Shown here: piece after piece, positions 48,654-57,492 of the stretch | Numbering within the stretch: the stretch's first letter is position 1 | Layout: each line of letters begins with the position of its first letter | Assembly: GCF_016907315.1 (NCBI RefSeq) | Contig: NZ_JAFBBS010000001.1 | Span: 3,100,001 to 3,164,000, forward strand | Source of the DNA: Microbacterium esteraromaticum | GTDB taxonomy: Bacteria > Actinomycetota > Actinomycetes > Actinomycetales > Microbacteriaceae | DNA: 64,000 nt | Direction: 5' to 3' | The notes under the pieces: generated by a model | Told to the model about the DNA's origin: nothing | Database searches by the model: none | The model's input: the letters and a program-made list of their open reading frames with translations, nothing else | Program-made: the position numbers and the translations under genes

Positions 48654-49565
48654 ATGACCACCACGACCGCTCCCCGGCGTCGTCGAGGGTCGTTCGCCAA
48701 GGTCGAGGCGCGCCAGGCGCTGGGCTTCGCAAGCCCAGCCCTGGTGGGCCTCGCCCTGTTCACGATCGTGCCCGTCGTCTTGTCCGTCGTGATGAGCTTC
48801 TTCGACTGGCCGACGTTCGGCGATCGCTCCTTCAACGGCGGGGCGAACTACGTCCGCCTCTTCGAGGATCCGAACTTCCTTCCCGCACTGCGCAACACGA
48901 TGGTCTTCACGGTGCTCTACGTGCCGGTGAGCATCGCGCTGTCGCTCGCGCTGGCGCTGGGACTCGGCCCCCGCATCCGCGGACGAGGCGTCCTGCGCGT
49001 CCTCTTCTTCATCCCGGTCGTGACGCCGATGGTGGCGAACGTGCTGGTGTGGAAGATGCTCCTGCAGCCGCAGGGGCTGTTCAACGGACTCTCGCAGACA
49101 TGGTTCGGGGTAGAGCTGCCCAACTTCCTGGCGGATCGGCAGTGGGCGATGATCATGGTCGTCGTCATGAGCGTCTGGCAGGGGCTGGGCTACAACATGC
49201 TCATCTTCTCGGCGGCCCTCGAGCAGCTGCCCGAGAGCGTCGTCGAGGCGGCGCGCATCGACGGTGCGCGCGGACTGCGGATGATCTGGAGCGTCATGAT
49301 CCCGATGATCTCGCCGGCGATCTTCTTCGCGACGATCATGACCATGATCACCTCGCTGCAGGTGTTCGTCCAACCGCAGATGCTCACCGGCGGCGGGCCG
49401 GGCAACGCGACCATGCCACTGGTCATGTGGATCTACAACCAGGGATTCAAGTTCCAGGACCTCGGGCTGGCCGCGGCCGGGGCGTGGATCCTGTTCGCCC
49501 TCATCATCATCATCACTGCGCTGCAGTTCGGTGCGCAGAAGAAGTGGGTGCACTATGAGCACTGA
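48654..49565 (+). CDS. Sugar ABC transporter permease, MalF-like
   Basis: This 303-residue permease has six hydrophobic helices and the EAA loop LPESVVEAARIDGARGLRMIW. It begins with a basic TTTTAPRRRRGSF tail then ALGFASPALVGLALFTIVPVVLSVVMSFFDW. It pairs with the next permease, whose start lies 11 nt inside this gene, so the two subunits are made together. Confidence 0.93.
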   Translation: MTTTTAPRRRRGSFAKVEARQALGFASPALVGLALFTIVPVVLSVVMSFFDWPTFGDRSFNGGANYVRLFEDPNFLPALRNTMVFTVLYVPVSIALSLALALGLGPRIRGRGVLRVLFFIPVVTPMVANVLVWKMLLQPQGLFNGLSQTWFGVELPNFLADRQWAMIMVVVMSVWQGLGYNMLIFSAALEQLPESVVEAARIDGARGLRMIWSVMIPMISPAIFFATIMTMITSLQVFVQPQMLTGGGPGNATMPLVMWIYNQGFKFQDLGLAAAGAWILFALIIIITALQFGAQKKWVHYEH

Positions 49566-50478
49566 CGCGATCATCCAGCCGGTCCTCACGGCCGGAAGCG
49601 ACGACGGGCATGTCGAATCCGATGCTCGCCGAGGGCGGGCGCCCATGACGCGCGGGGAGCGAGCCCGGCTCGTCTTCGGCCATGTCCTGGTCTACCTCGC
49701 CGCGGCACTGTTCATGCTGCCGCTGATCTACGCCTTCTTCTCGGCGCTGAAGCCGAACGCCGACATCTTCTCGATGCCGCCCAGCCTGTTCGGCTCGGAG
49801 GTGCGCTGGTCGAACTTCGCCGAGGTGTTCTCCTTCGGTCCGTTCTGGACGTACATCGGCAACTCGCTGTTCACCTCGGTGGCAGGGACGCTGGTCGTGC
49901 TCGTGGTGTCGACGACAGCGGGCTACGCCTTCGGCCGGCTGCGATGGAAGGGGCGCGACGCGGTCTTCGTGCTGTTCCTCGCCACTCTCATGGTGCCGGC
50001 CGAGGTGCTCGTCATCCCGATGTTCCAGGTCATGCAGTGGTTCGGGTGGGTGGACACCTACCAGGCGCTCATCTTCCCATTCGCGTTCACCGCCTTCGGC
50101 ACGTTCCTGATGCGGCAGTTCTTCCGTGGCATCCCGTACGAGCTCGAGGAAGCTGCTCGCGTCGACGGGGCAGGCCCGCTGAGATGCTTCCTGCAGATCA
50201 TCCTGCCGCTGTCGACGTCGGCTGTCGCTGTGCTCGCCGTCTTCACGTTCCTGTCGTTCTGGAACAGCTACCTCTGGCCGCTCATCGTGACGGTCGACTA
50301 CAACGCGCACGGGACGCTGCCGGTCGGGCTCGCGAGCTTCTCCGGTCTGACGGGCACTCGATGGGACCTGCAGATGGCCGCGTCGATCATCTCTATGATC
50401 CCGACCACCATCCTGGTGATCGCGTTGCAGAAGCACCTGGTCAAGGGCATCGCCATGGCCGGCCTCGGTGGACGCTGA
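49555..50478 (+). CDS. Sugar ABC transporter permease, MalG-like
   Basis: This 307-residue protein has a polar 40-residue N-terminus then VLVYLAAALFMLPLIYAFFSALKP. The EAA loop is PYELEEAARVDGAGPLRCFLQIILP. It ends RWDLQMAASIISMIPTTILVIALQKHLVKG, typical of MalG-type subunits. It overlaps the upstream permease by 11 nt and the following kinase gene by 11 nt. Confidence 0.93.
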   Translation: MSTDAIIQPVLTAGSDDGHVESDARRGRAPMTRGERARLVFGHVLVYLAAALFMLPLIYAFFSALKPNADIFSMPPSLFGSEVRWSNFAEVFSFGPFWTYIGNSLFTSVAGTLVVLVVSTTAGYAFGRLRWKGRDAVFVLFLATLMVPAEVLVIPMFQVMQWFGWVDTYQALIFPFAFTAFGTFLMRQFFRGIPYELEEAARVDGAGPLRCFLQIILPLSTSAVAVLAVFTFLSFWNSYLWPLIVTVDYNAHGTLPVGLASFSGLTGTRWDLQMAASIISMIPTTILVIALQKHLVKGIAMAGLGGR

Positions 50479-51427
50479 CCGCGGCATGGCGCAGCAGCAT
50501 CGGAACGAGGCGATCTCCGGCTACGCCGGGATCGACATCGGCGGCACGAAGATCGCCGCTCTCATCGTCGACGACGCAGGTGGTGTCCTCGCTCGCGGCG
50601 CCGTACCCGCTCCGGCGCGGGAGGGCGGAGCTGCCATGGCGGACGCCGCGGCTCGGCTCGTCGCCGACCTGGCTCAGCGCGCCGGGGCTCACCTCCTCAG
50701 CGCCGGCGTCGGTGCTGCGGGTGTCATCGATCACGAGACCGGCACCATCCGTGCCGCCTCGGCGACATTCTCGGACTGGGTGGGCTTCCCCCTGGCGACG
50801 GAGCTCACGATCCGCCTCGGAGTGCCTGTAGGAGTGGAGAACGACGTCAACGCGTTCCTGCTCGGCGAGGCCGCCGCGGCGTCGGTCCGCGATGACGTCC
50901 TGGGCGTCATGCTCGGCACCGGCGTCGGCGGCGCGCTCATCATCGACGGCCACCTTCGTCGCGGCCCCCACGGCGCGGCCGGTGAGATCGGGCATACGCC
51001 CGGCTACAGCGACCTCGTCTGCACGTGCGGTCAGATCGGGCACCTCGAGACACTCGCCTCGGGAACGTCGATCGGGCTTCGCTTCGCCGAGCGCGCGGGG
51101 GAGCACGTCGGCGGTGCTCGCGAGGTGGCCGCTCGCGCGCGCCGCGGTGACGCCGATGCGATCGCGGTCTTCCGCACGGCAGGGCGGGCGCTCGGCCTCG
51201 CGTGCGCGAGCGCCGCGACGCTGCTCGACCTGCCTCGGGCGATCGTGGGCGGGGGAGTCGCTCAGGCCTGGGACCTCCTTCAGCCGGGAGTCGACGAGGC
51301 CCTTCGCACGGACGCGCCGGTGTCCGGCATCCCGCTCACCATCCTGCCGGCCCGCCTGGGCGAGGATGCGGTGGCCCTCGGCGCCATCGAGACCGCACGC
51401 AGCCTCGATCTGGCTGCGATCCCCTGA
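50468..51427 (+). CDS. ROK-family sugar kinase
   Basis: This 319-residue protein (from GTG 50468) or 313-residue (ATG 50486) has the phosphate loop GIDIGGTKIAALIVD, the catalytic Asp in VENDVNAFLLGE (D126) and LGTGVGGALIID. GEIGHTPGY is followed by CTCGQIGHLE. The last part of the zinc motif CxCGxxGCxE has His (H192) in place of Cys, so the zinc site is altered. It is likely a glucokinase or N-acetylhexosamine kinase for sugar released inside the cell. Confidence 0.88.
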   Translation: MDADRGMAQQHRNEAISGYAGIDIGGTKIAALIVDDAGGVLARGAVPAPAREGGAAMADAAARLVADLAQRAGAHLLSAGVGAAGVIDHETGTIRAASATFSDWVGFPLATELTIRLGVPVGVENDVNAFLLGEAAAASVRDDVLGVMLGTGVGGALIIDGHLRRGPHGAAGEIGHTPGYSDLVCTCGQIGHLETLASGTSIGLRFAERAGEHVGGAREVAARARRGDADAIAVFRTAGRALGLACASAATLLDLPRAIVGGGVAQAWDLLQPGVDEALRTDAPVSGIPLTILPARLGEDAVALGAIETARSLDLAAIP

Positions 51428-51450
51428 CCCTCTCGCCGCAAGGAGCGAAC

Positions 51451-53022
51451 GTGAACGAACGACTGGAAGCCAGTGAGATCTGGATGGGCCCGCTGCCCGA
51501 ACTCGCCGAAGGCGGACTGGCGGCACCGCGCATCGGCATCGCAGGGATCTCGATCGAATCCAGCACCTTCTCACCCCATGTCTCCGGAGACGAGGCATTC
51601 ACGATCCGGACGGGCGCCGACCTCATCGCCTACTACCCCTTCCTCGATGAGGGTCGTGAACTCCGCGAGGCCGCCACCTGGGTGCCTCTCTACCATGGTC
51701 GCTCGCTGCCCGGCGGGGCAGTAGATCCTGCCACCTACCGGCGGATGAAGGATGCCATCGTCGAGGCGATCCGTCGTGAGGGGCCGTTCGACGGCTTCTT
51801 CTTCGACATCCACGGCGCCATGAGTGTGCAGGGGATGCAGGACGCAGAGGGCGACCTCGCGGACGCGGTGCGCGAGGCGCTCGGTTCCGACACGCTGATC
51901 TCGACATCGATGGACCTGCACGGCAACGTGTCCGAGGTGCTGCGCGACCAGGTCGACCTGCTGACCTGCTACCGCATGGCGCCCCACGAGGACTGGCTCA
52001 ACACCAAGGAGCGCGCCGTGTGGAATCTGCTCGCGCGACTGCGCGGCGAGCACGGCGCCGACCCGGTGCGCCGTCGTCCGCTCAAGGCGTGGGTGCCCGT
52101 GCCTGTCCTGCTCCCAGGAGAGAAGACGTCGACGCGCCTCGAGCCGGCGCAGAGCATCTATGCCGAGCTGCCCGCGATCGAGGCGATGGAAGGTGTGGTC
52201 GACGCCTCCGTGTGGATCGGCTACGCGTGGGCCGATGAGCCGCGCTGCCAGGCCTACGTGGTCGTGACGGGAGACGACGGGCCGCTGATCGCCGGCGAGG
52301 CGGAGCGCGTCGCGCGGATGTTCTGGGCCGCGCGCGAGGACTTCGTCTTCGTGGCACCGACCGCCACACTCGACGGGGCGCTGAGGAAAGCACTCGCACC
52401 GGACGCCGCCCGCCCTTATCTCATCTCCGACTCCGGTGACAATCCGACCGCGGGCGGTGCCGGCGACGTCACCTGGACGCTGGGAGAACTGCTCGCCCGC
52501 CCGGAGCTCACCGACCGATCGCGCACGACCCTGGTCGCCTCCATCTTCGACGCGGGCGCCGTCGCCGTCGCCGTCGCTGCCGGAGTGGGCTCGACCGTCA
52601 CCTTGACGGCGGGCGCGCGCGTCGATGCCGGGCCTCGGGGCCCGCTGACCATCACGGGCGAGATCTTCTCGATCACGCATGGAGATCCGGATGCAGGCAC
52701 CCAGGTCGTCATCGCAGTGGGCGGCGTGCACGCGATCATCACAGAACGTCGCAAGCCGTTCCATCACCTAGAGGACTTCAGGATGCTGGGGCTGGATCCT
52801 GAGGCCGCGGACATCGTCGTGGTGAAGATCGGCTACCTCGAGCCGGAGTTGTACGAGCTCGCCGCCGACTGGACGCTCGCCCTCACCCCTGGCGGCGTCG
52901 ATCAGGACCTCCTGCGGCTCGGCCACCATCACCTGCAGCCGGGAGTGTTCCCCTTCGACACCGACGGCGACCCAGCGCTCACCGCCCACGTGAGCCGACG
53001 AGAGGAGAGCCCCGCATGCTGA
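51451..53022 (+). CDS. M81 / MlrC-type protein
   Basis: This 523-residue protein has both halves of the microcystinase C family. The N-terminal half has IGIAGISIESSTFSPH, FFDIHGAMSVQGMQDAEG, STSMDLHGNVSEVL and CYRMAPHEDWLNTKERA, with candidate zinc His/Asp residues. The C-terminal half begins at YLISDSGDNPTAGGAGD. MlrC is a metallopeptidase, but family members in sugar operons have no proven peptide substrate. GTG at 51451 has AAGGAG 5 nt upstream. The stop overlaps the next gene by 7 nt. Confidence 0.85.
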   Translation: MNERLEASEIWMGPLPELAEGGLAAPRIGIAGISIESSTFSPHVSGDEAFTIRTGADLIAYYPFLDEGRELREAATWVPLYHGRSLPGGAVDPATYRRMKDAIVEAIRREGPFDGFFFDIHGAMSVQGMQDAEGDLADAVREALGSDTLISTSMDLHGNVSEVLRDQVDLLTCYRMAPHEDWLNTKERAVWNLLARLRGEHGADPVRRRPLKAWVPVPVLLPGEKTSTRLEPAQSIYAELPAIEAMEGVVDASVWIGYAWADEPRCQAYVVVTGDDGPLIAGEAERVARMFWAAREDFVFVAPTATLDGALRKALAPDAARPYLISDSGDNPTAGGAGDVTWTLGELLARPELTDRSRTTLVASIFDAGAVAVAVAAGVGSTVTLTAGARVDAGPRGPLTITGEIFSITHGDPDAGTQVVIAVGGVHAIITERRKPFHHLEDFRMLGLDPEAADIVVVKIGYLEPELYELAADWTLALTPGGVDQDLLRLGHHHLQPGVFPFDTDGDPALTAHVSRREESPAC

Positions 53023-54359
53023 ACTTCGAGACACGCATCGGCCCCGACCTCGGCGCCCATGCTCCCCGCTACCCGCAGAACGGGGTGCCTGACTGGTATC
53101 GCGACGCCAAGCTCGGTTTCTTCGTGCACTGGGGCCTCTACTCCGTGCCCGCATGGGCGGTGCAGCATGGCGAAGGCGTCAACATCCCCGCAGAGGACGC
53201 GTATGCCTGGCATCAGTACGCCGAGTGGTACGGGAACACCGTGAGGATCGCGGGGAGCCCCACCTGGGAGCGGCACCAGCGGGTCTATGGCGCAGGCACC
53301 TCCTACGAGGACCTCGCGGAACTCTGGGATGCCTCGGCCTTCGATGCCGACGCCTTCGTCGATGAGCTCGTCGGCGCCGGAGCCCGATACATCATCCCCA
53401 CCACGAAGCACCACGAGGGCTTCTGCCTCTGGGGCACCGGGACGACCGGGTTCAACGCGGTCGCCCGCGGTCCGCGTCGCGATCTCATCCGCGAGTTCCA
53501 TGACGCCACGCGCAGAGCGGGAGCGCGGTTCGGCGTCTACTATTCGGGGGCGCTCGACTGGCACGTCAGCGACTTCCCGCCGATCGAGTCCGACACCGAC
53601 CTGTTCCGCTTCCGGCGCAACGACGAGCACTTCTCGCGCTACTCGGCGTCGCAGCTCGATGAGCTCATCGAGCGCTTCTCGCCGGACGTGCTCTGGAACG
53701 ACATCGAATGGCCGGACGGCGGCAAGGGCGACGACCCGTTCGCCGTGGCCGCACTGCTGAAGCGGTACTTCGAGTCCGTGCCTGACGGCGTCGTCAACGA
53801 CCGCTGGGGCGTGCCCTACCACGGCTTCCTCACGCGCGAGTACCGGGACATCCCCGACATCCTCGATCAGCCGTGGGAGTCGACGCGCGGCCTTGGCTAC
53901 TCGTTCGGATTCAATCAGGCGGAGGACGCCCGGCACTCGCTCTCGGGCGATGAGCTGATCCGCATGCTGGTCGACGTGGTCTCGAAGAACGGCAATCTCC
54001 TCATCAACGTGGGTCCGGCCGCCGACGGCTCGATCCCCGAACTGCAGCTCGCAGCGATGCGAATGATGGGCTCCTGGCTCCGCCAGAACGGCGACGCCGT
54101 ATACGGCACGCGGCCGTGGATCCGATTCGGCGAGCCGCTCGCACCGGTTCGCTACACGTCATCGGCAGCCGGCGTGCACGTGCACGCCATGGATCCTGCG
54201 GGCGGCGAGGTGACGCTGCCCCCTGAACTGGCCGGGAGGGACGTGCGCTGGGCTGACGGATCCCGCGCCCGGGTCGCGACCGGCGTGAGCGGCGTCTCGA
54301 TTCTCGAGATCCCGGACGCGCTCCGCGGCGATGCGGTCGCGGTGGCGACGGCGTCATGA
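53016..54359 (+). CDS. Alpha-L-fucosidase, GH29 (second copy)
   Basis: This 447-residue GH29 enzyme also has no signal peptide. Blocks are KLGFFVHWGLYSVPAWA, YIIPTTKHHEGFCLWG (H132, H133), FGVYYSGALDWH, and VLWNDIEWPDGG with D229 the likely nucleophile. GNLLINVGPAADG closes the barrel, followed by a short beta domain. It differs strongly from the 44778-46040 enzyme, so the two may act on different linkages. It sits between the M81 gene (7-nt overlap) and cutC (ATGA). Confidence 0.9.
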   Translation: MLNFETRIGPDLGAHAPRYPQNGVPDWYRDAKLGFFVHWGLYSVPAWAVQHGEGVNIPAEDAYAWHQYAEWYGNTVRIAGSPTWERHQRVYGAGTSYEDLAELWDASAFDADAFVDELVGAGARYIIPTTKHHEGFCLWGTGTTGFNAVARGPRRDLIREFHDATRRAGARFGVYYSGALDWHVSDFPPIESDTDLFRFRRNDEHFSRYSASQLDELIERFSPDVLWNDIEWPDGGKGDDPFAVAALLKRYFESVPDGVVNDRWGVPYHGFLTREYRDIPDILDQPWESTRGLGYSFGFNQAEDARHSLSGDELIRMLVDVVSKNGNLLINVGPAADGSIPELQLAAMRMMGSWLRQNGDAVYGTRPWIRFGEPLAPVRYTSSAAGVHVHAMDPAGGEVTLPPELAGRDVRWADGSRARVATGVSGVSILEIPDALRGDAVAVATAS

Positions 54360-55099
54360 GCGCGAGGACTGCCCTCGAGGTCGCCGTGCAGGATGCCGCC
54401 GGCGCACGTACGGCGTTCGACGCCGGCGCGGACCGCGTCGAGCTATGCCAGGCGCTCGCGGGTACGGGCGGATTGACCCCGTCGGCCGGAACGATCGAGG
54501 CGGTGCTGCGGATCGCAGACGCTCCCGAGCGAGTCGCCGTGCTCGTGAGGCCGCGACCGGGCGGATTCGTCTACGACGCGGAGGAGGTCGCACTGGTCGC
54601 CGCGGATGTCCGCGACGCCGTGCGTCGCGGCGCCGGTGGCGTGGTCGTCGGCGCGCTCACGCACAGGGGCGCCGTCGATGAGGAGGCGATGCGGCGCTGG
54701 ACGGATGCTGCAGATGGCGCGGACGTCGTGTTCCATCGGGCCATCGATGTGCTGCCCGCGCCTCTGGGCGCGATCGATCAGCTGATCGGTCTCGGCGTGC
54801 GCCGGGTGCTCACCAGCGGCGGCGCCGCGCGAAGCATCGACGGTCTCGCCACCATCGCGGGGATCGCTCGGGGGTCTGCGGGGCGTATCCAGGTCATGGC
54901 CGGCGGTGGAGTACGCCCTCGCGACATCCCCGACCTCGTGCGCGGAGGAGCACACGCCGTCCATCTGTCAGCGCGCACCTCGTCATCGGATGCTATGCCT
55001 GCAGGACCCGGCGGTGGTGCCGCCGGGTACGACGTCACCGATGTCGCGATCGTCCGCGCTGCGCGCGCGGCGCTGAACGGCGTTCTCGCGCTCCGCTAG
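54356..55099 (+). CDS. cutC: CutC-family TIM-barrel protein
   Basis: This 247-residue protein matches CutC: LEVAVQDAAGARTAFDAGADRVELCQALAGTGGLTPSAG, VLVRPRPGGFVYD, FHRAIDVLP, RVLTSGGAARSI and QVMAGGGVRPRDIPDL. CutC was named for copper homeostasis, but its place at the end of a fucoside operon with 4-nt coupling suggests a catabolic role here (inference). Potential metal or phosphate ligands are the Glu/His of VELCQ and VFHRA. Confidence 0.88.
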   Translation: MSARTALEVAVQDAAGARTAFDAGADRVELCQALAGTGGLTPSAGTIEAVLRIADAPERVAVLVRPRPGGFVYDAEEVALVAADVRDAVRRGAGGVVVGALTHRGAVDEEAMRRWTDAADGADVVFHRAIDVLPAPLGAIDQLIGLGVRRVLTSGGAARSIDGLATIAGIARGSAGRIQVMAGGGVRPRDIPDLVRGGAHAVHLSARTSSSDAMPAGPGGGAAGYDVTDVAIVRAARAALNGVLALR

Positions 55100-55114
55100 C
55101 GGAGCGCGAGAACG
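55081..55114. terminator. 34-nt perfect palindrome at the end of cutC
   Basis: CGTTCTCGCGCTCCGCT is followed directly by its exact reverse complement. The cutC stop (55097-55099) lies at the centre. It ends the fucoside operon and also faces the convergent membrane protein gene. Confidence 0.85.
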
Positions 55115-55121
55115 GCCCTGA

Positions 55122-56045
55122 CTACTCGCTGGCCGGGGCATCCTCGATCTCGATCGGCGCCTCGCCATCGGCCCACTGGGGAGCAGGCAGCGTCACCGTC
55201 TGGCCGCCCTGGATCTGACGAAGGGCATCGGCGATCTCGTCGGAGTTGGACGGAACCGGGAGTCCGCACTTCTCGAGCTCGGACGCGAACCTCAGCGTGA
55301 GGCGCTCCTTGCCTGCCTCGACGGCTTCGGCAGTGGTCCCGTACTTGATCTCGCTGCCGGTCTGGATGTCGGATACCGAGTCGCACACGTGGTAGACCTT
55401 GCCCCCGTCGACCCAGGTCACGGCGTCCTCGCCGAGCAGCTGGATGACCGTCGACTGGTCGGCCGTGTACTTCTCGACGGACGGCGGGTTGAAGTCGATG
55501 CCCACGATCGTCGCGATCACGGCGAGCACGATGCCGAGGGCCCCGGCGATCGTCTTCTGGCCCTTGTCCATGTCCTTGTTCAGGAAGATCAGGATGATCA
55601 GCGGCAGGAACGCCAGGATCGCGATGATCGCGCCGAGCTGGTTCTGGACGAAGAAGCGCACGGCGTCGGACCTCTTCGCAGGATCGAGTCGGTTCGCCTT
55701 CTTCCACAGGATGGATCCGGTGATCGCCAGCGCCGCGATGACCACGAGCAGCACGAGCAGGGTGATGAAGGCCCACTGCGGGAACGTGGCGTCCGCTCCG
55801 CCCTCGACGAGCAGGCCCGTCTCGGGGTCGCGCATCAGCTCGCCATCGCCGCCGGTGACCTCGCGCTGACGCAGCAGCCAGAAGATCGCGACGGCCTCTG
55901 CCGCGATGGCCAGCGCCCACAGGACCGCAGCGATCCACCGCAGCGTCGTCGACTTCCTCTTCGCCTCGGCGGTCGGCACCCACGTGCGCTCGCTCATGCC
56001 GCGCCCGTCACCGGGCTCGGCGACCGGCCTGCTGTTCTCTGCCAC
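55122..56045 (-). CDS. Membrane protein of unknown function
   Basis: This 307-residue protein has about four hydrophobic helices: one near residue 40-60, then FITLLVLLVVIAALAITGSILW, AIIAILAFLPLIILIFL and ALGIVLAVIATIVGIDF. A C-terminal extracytoplasmic or cytosolic domain of about 120 residues has two Cys (VCDSVSD and KCGLPVPS). The text PSVEKYTADQSTVIQLLGEDAVTWV resembles secreted domains found in Microbacteriaceae, but no family is recognised. GTG at 56045 has a strong GGGGAGG upstream, better than any upstream start. Confidence 0.75.
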   Translation of the reverse strand: MAENSRPVAEPGDGRGMSERTWVPTAEAKRKSTTLRWIAAVLWALAIAAEAVAIFWLLRQREVTGGDGELMRDPETGLLVEGGADATFPQWAFITLLVLLVVIAALAITGSILWKKANRLDPAKRSDAVRFFVQNQLGAIIAILAFLPLIILIFLNKDMDKGQKTIAGALGIVLAVIATIVGIDFNPPSVEKYTADQSTVIQLLGEDAVTWVDGGKVYHVCDSVSDIQTGSEIKYGTTAEAVEAGKERLTLRFASELEKCGLPVPSNSDEIADALRQIQGGQTVTLPAPQWADGEAPIEIEDAPASE

Positions 56046-56109
56046 TTTTTCCTCCCCAGGAGCTGTCGACCTGAGCATAGTGGAACGCCTGCCACCGCTC
56101 GGGGACCCG

Positions 56110-57492
56110 TCAGACGCGCGCCCGCTCCTCCTGCTCGATCTCGAGTGGTCCGGTCAACGCGGGCGGTGCCGCGCGGAACAGCCGCGTGCGCCAGAGCAGA
56201 TAGGCGAAGCCGAGCGCGGTCCAGATCGCGCCGATCAGCATGGCGCTCGGCTCGAGGCTGAACCAGAGCATGACGTTGATCGCCGCGCCGAGCGCGGGCA
56301 CCACGACCCAGCCGATCACGCCCCTCTTCGCACGATCGTGGCGGAACCGCAGCCACGTGGCGATCACCGACAGGTTGACGAAGGTGAACGCGACGAAGGC
56401 GCCGAAGTTGATGAGCGACGCGGCTTGGAACAGATCGAGGAAGACGGCGGTGGCCGCCAGGAGCCCGATGATGATCAGGTTCGCCGACGGCACGCCCTTG
56501 TCGTTGAGACGTGCGAACAGCCGACGCGGGAGCACGTCGTCTCGTCCCATCGCATAGAGCAGCCTCGCCGCCGACATCTGCTGGGTGATGCCGCATCCGA
56601 GGACCGCCACCATGTAGCCGCCGATGAACAGCGCCTGGAACAGTGCGCCGCCGATGTATTTCGCCATTTCGGGCGATGCGCCGACGATGTCGCCGACGAG
56701 TGTCACATCGGGGAACAGCACCTGCATCACGTAGGTGACCGACACGAAGAAGACACCGGCGGCGGCAACGATGAGGAAGATCGCCCGCGGGATGTCCCGA
56801 CGCGGATCGCGCGCCTCTTCCGACATCGTCGTGACGGCGTCGAACCCGAGGAAGGAGAGGGCGAGGATCGCCGCGCCCGAGGCGACGCCGCTGAACTGCT
56901 CTGGGGTGGCGAGGAAAGGAGCAAAGGAGAACGCGGCGCCGTTCGCGCCGTCGAGGATGCTCTTCACGGTCAGGACGACGAACGCCACGGCCGTGACGAT
57001 CTGGATGACGACGAGTGCGGTGTTGACCTGTGCGGCGAGTCGCACGCCCGCCAGATTGACGCCGGTGCAGATGACGATCGTGCCGAGGATCCACACCCAG
57101 GCGGGTACATCGGGGAAGGCGACGGTCATGTAGATCGACGAGAGCAGTGCATTGATCATGGGAAGCAGGAGGTAGTCGAGGGTGGCGGCCCAGCCGACGA
57201 TGAAGCCCAGGTGCGGGTTGATCGACTCTCTGGTGTACGTGTACGCCGAGCCGGCACGCGGATAGATGCGCACCATCCTGCTGTACGCCCATGCGGTAAT
57301 CGCCACCGCGACGAAGATCAGCAGATACGACAGGGGCACGCGCCCCTCAGATACCTCCGCGACGATGCCGAAGGTGTCGAACACGGCCATCGGCGCCATG
57401 TAGGCCAGGCCGAGGAACACGATCTGAGTGAGCGACAGTGAGCGCCGGAGGCCGGGCGCCGTGCTCGGTGACGATACGGGTGAGGTGGACAT
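56110..57492 (-). CDS. APC-family amino-acid/polyamine permease
   Basis: This 460-residue protein with 12 helices begins LSLTQIVFLGLAYMAPMAVFDTFGIVAE, the APC helix-1 form, with WAYSRMVRIYPRAGSAYTYT. LALSFLGFDAVTTMSEEARDPRRDIPRA is the family's helix 6-7 block. Its substrate is probably an amino acid or amine. It is coupled to the upstream amidohydrolase gene by TGATG; ATG at 57492 has AAAGGA at 7 nt. Confidence 0.9.
   Translation of the reverse strand: MSTSPVSSPSTAPGLRRSLSLTQIVFLGLAYMAPMAVFDTFGIVAEVSEGRVPLSYLLIFVAVAITAWAYSRMVRIYPRAGSAYTYTRESINPHLGFIVGWAATLDYLLLPMINALLSSIYMTVAFPDVPAWVWILGTIVICTGVNLAGVRLAAQVNTALVVIQIVTAVAFVVLTVKSILDGANGAAFSFAPFLATPEQFSGVASGAAILALSFLGFDAVTTMSEEARDPRRDIPRAIFLIVAAAGVFFVSVTYVMQVLFPDVTLVGDIVGASPEMAKYIGGALFQALFIGGYMVAVLGCGITQQMSAARLLYAMGRDDVLPRRLFARLNDKGVPSANLIIIGLLAATAVFLDLFQAASLINFGAFVAFTFVNLSVIATWLRFRHDRAKRGVIGWVVVPALGAAINVMLWFSLEPSAMLIGAIWTALGFAYLLWRTRLFRAAPPALTGPLEIEQEERARV

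Noticed and set aside
53016..54359. Horizontal gain of the second fucosidase alone
   Set aside because: Base composition and overlaps match its operon neighbours, giving no sign of separate insertion.
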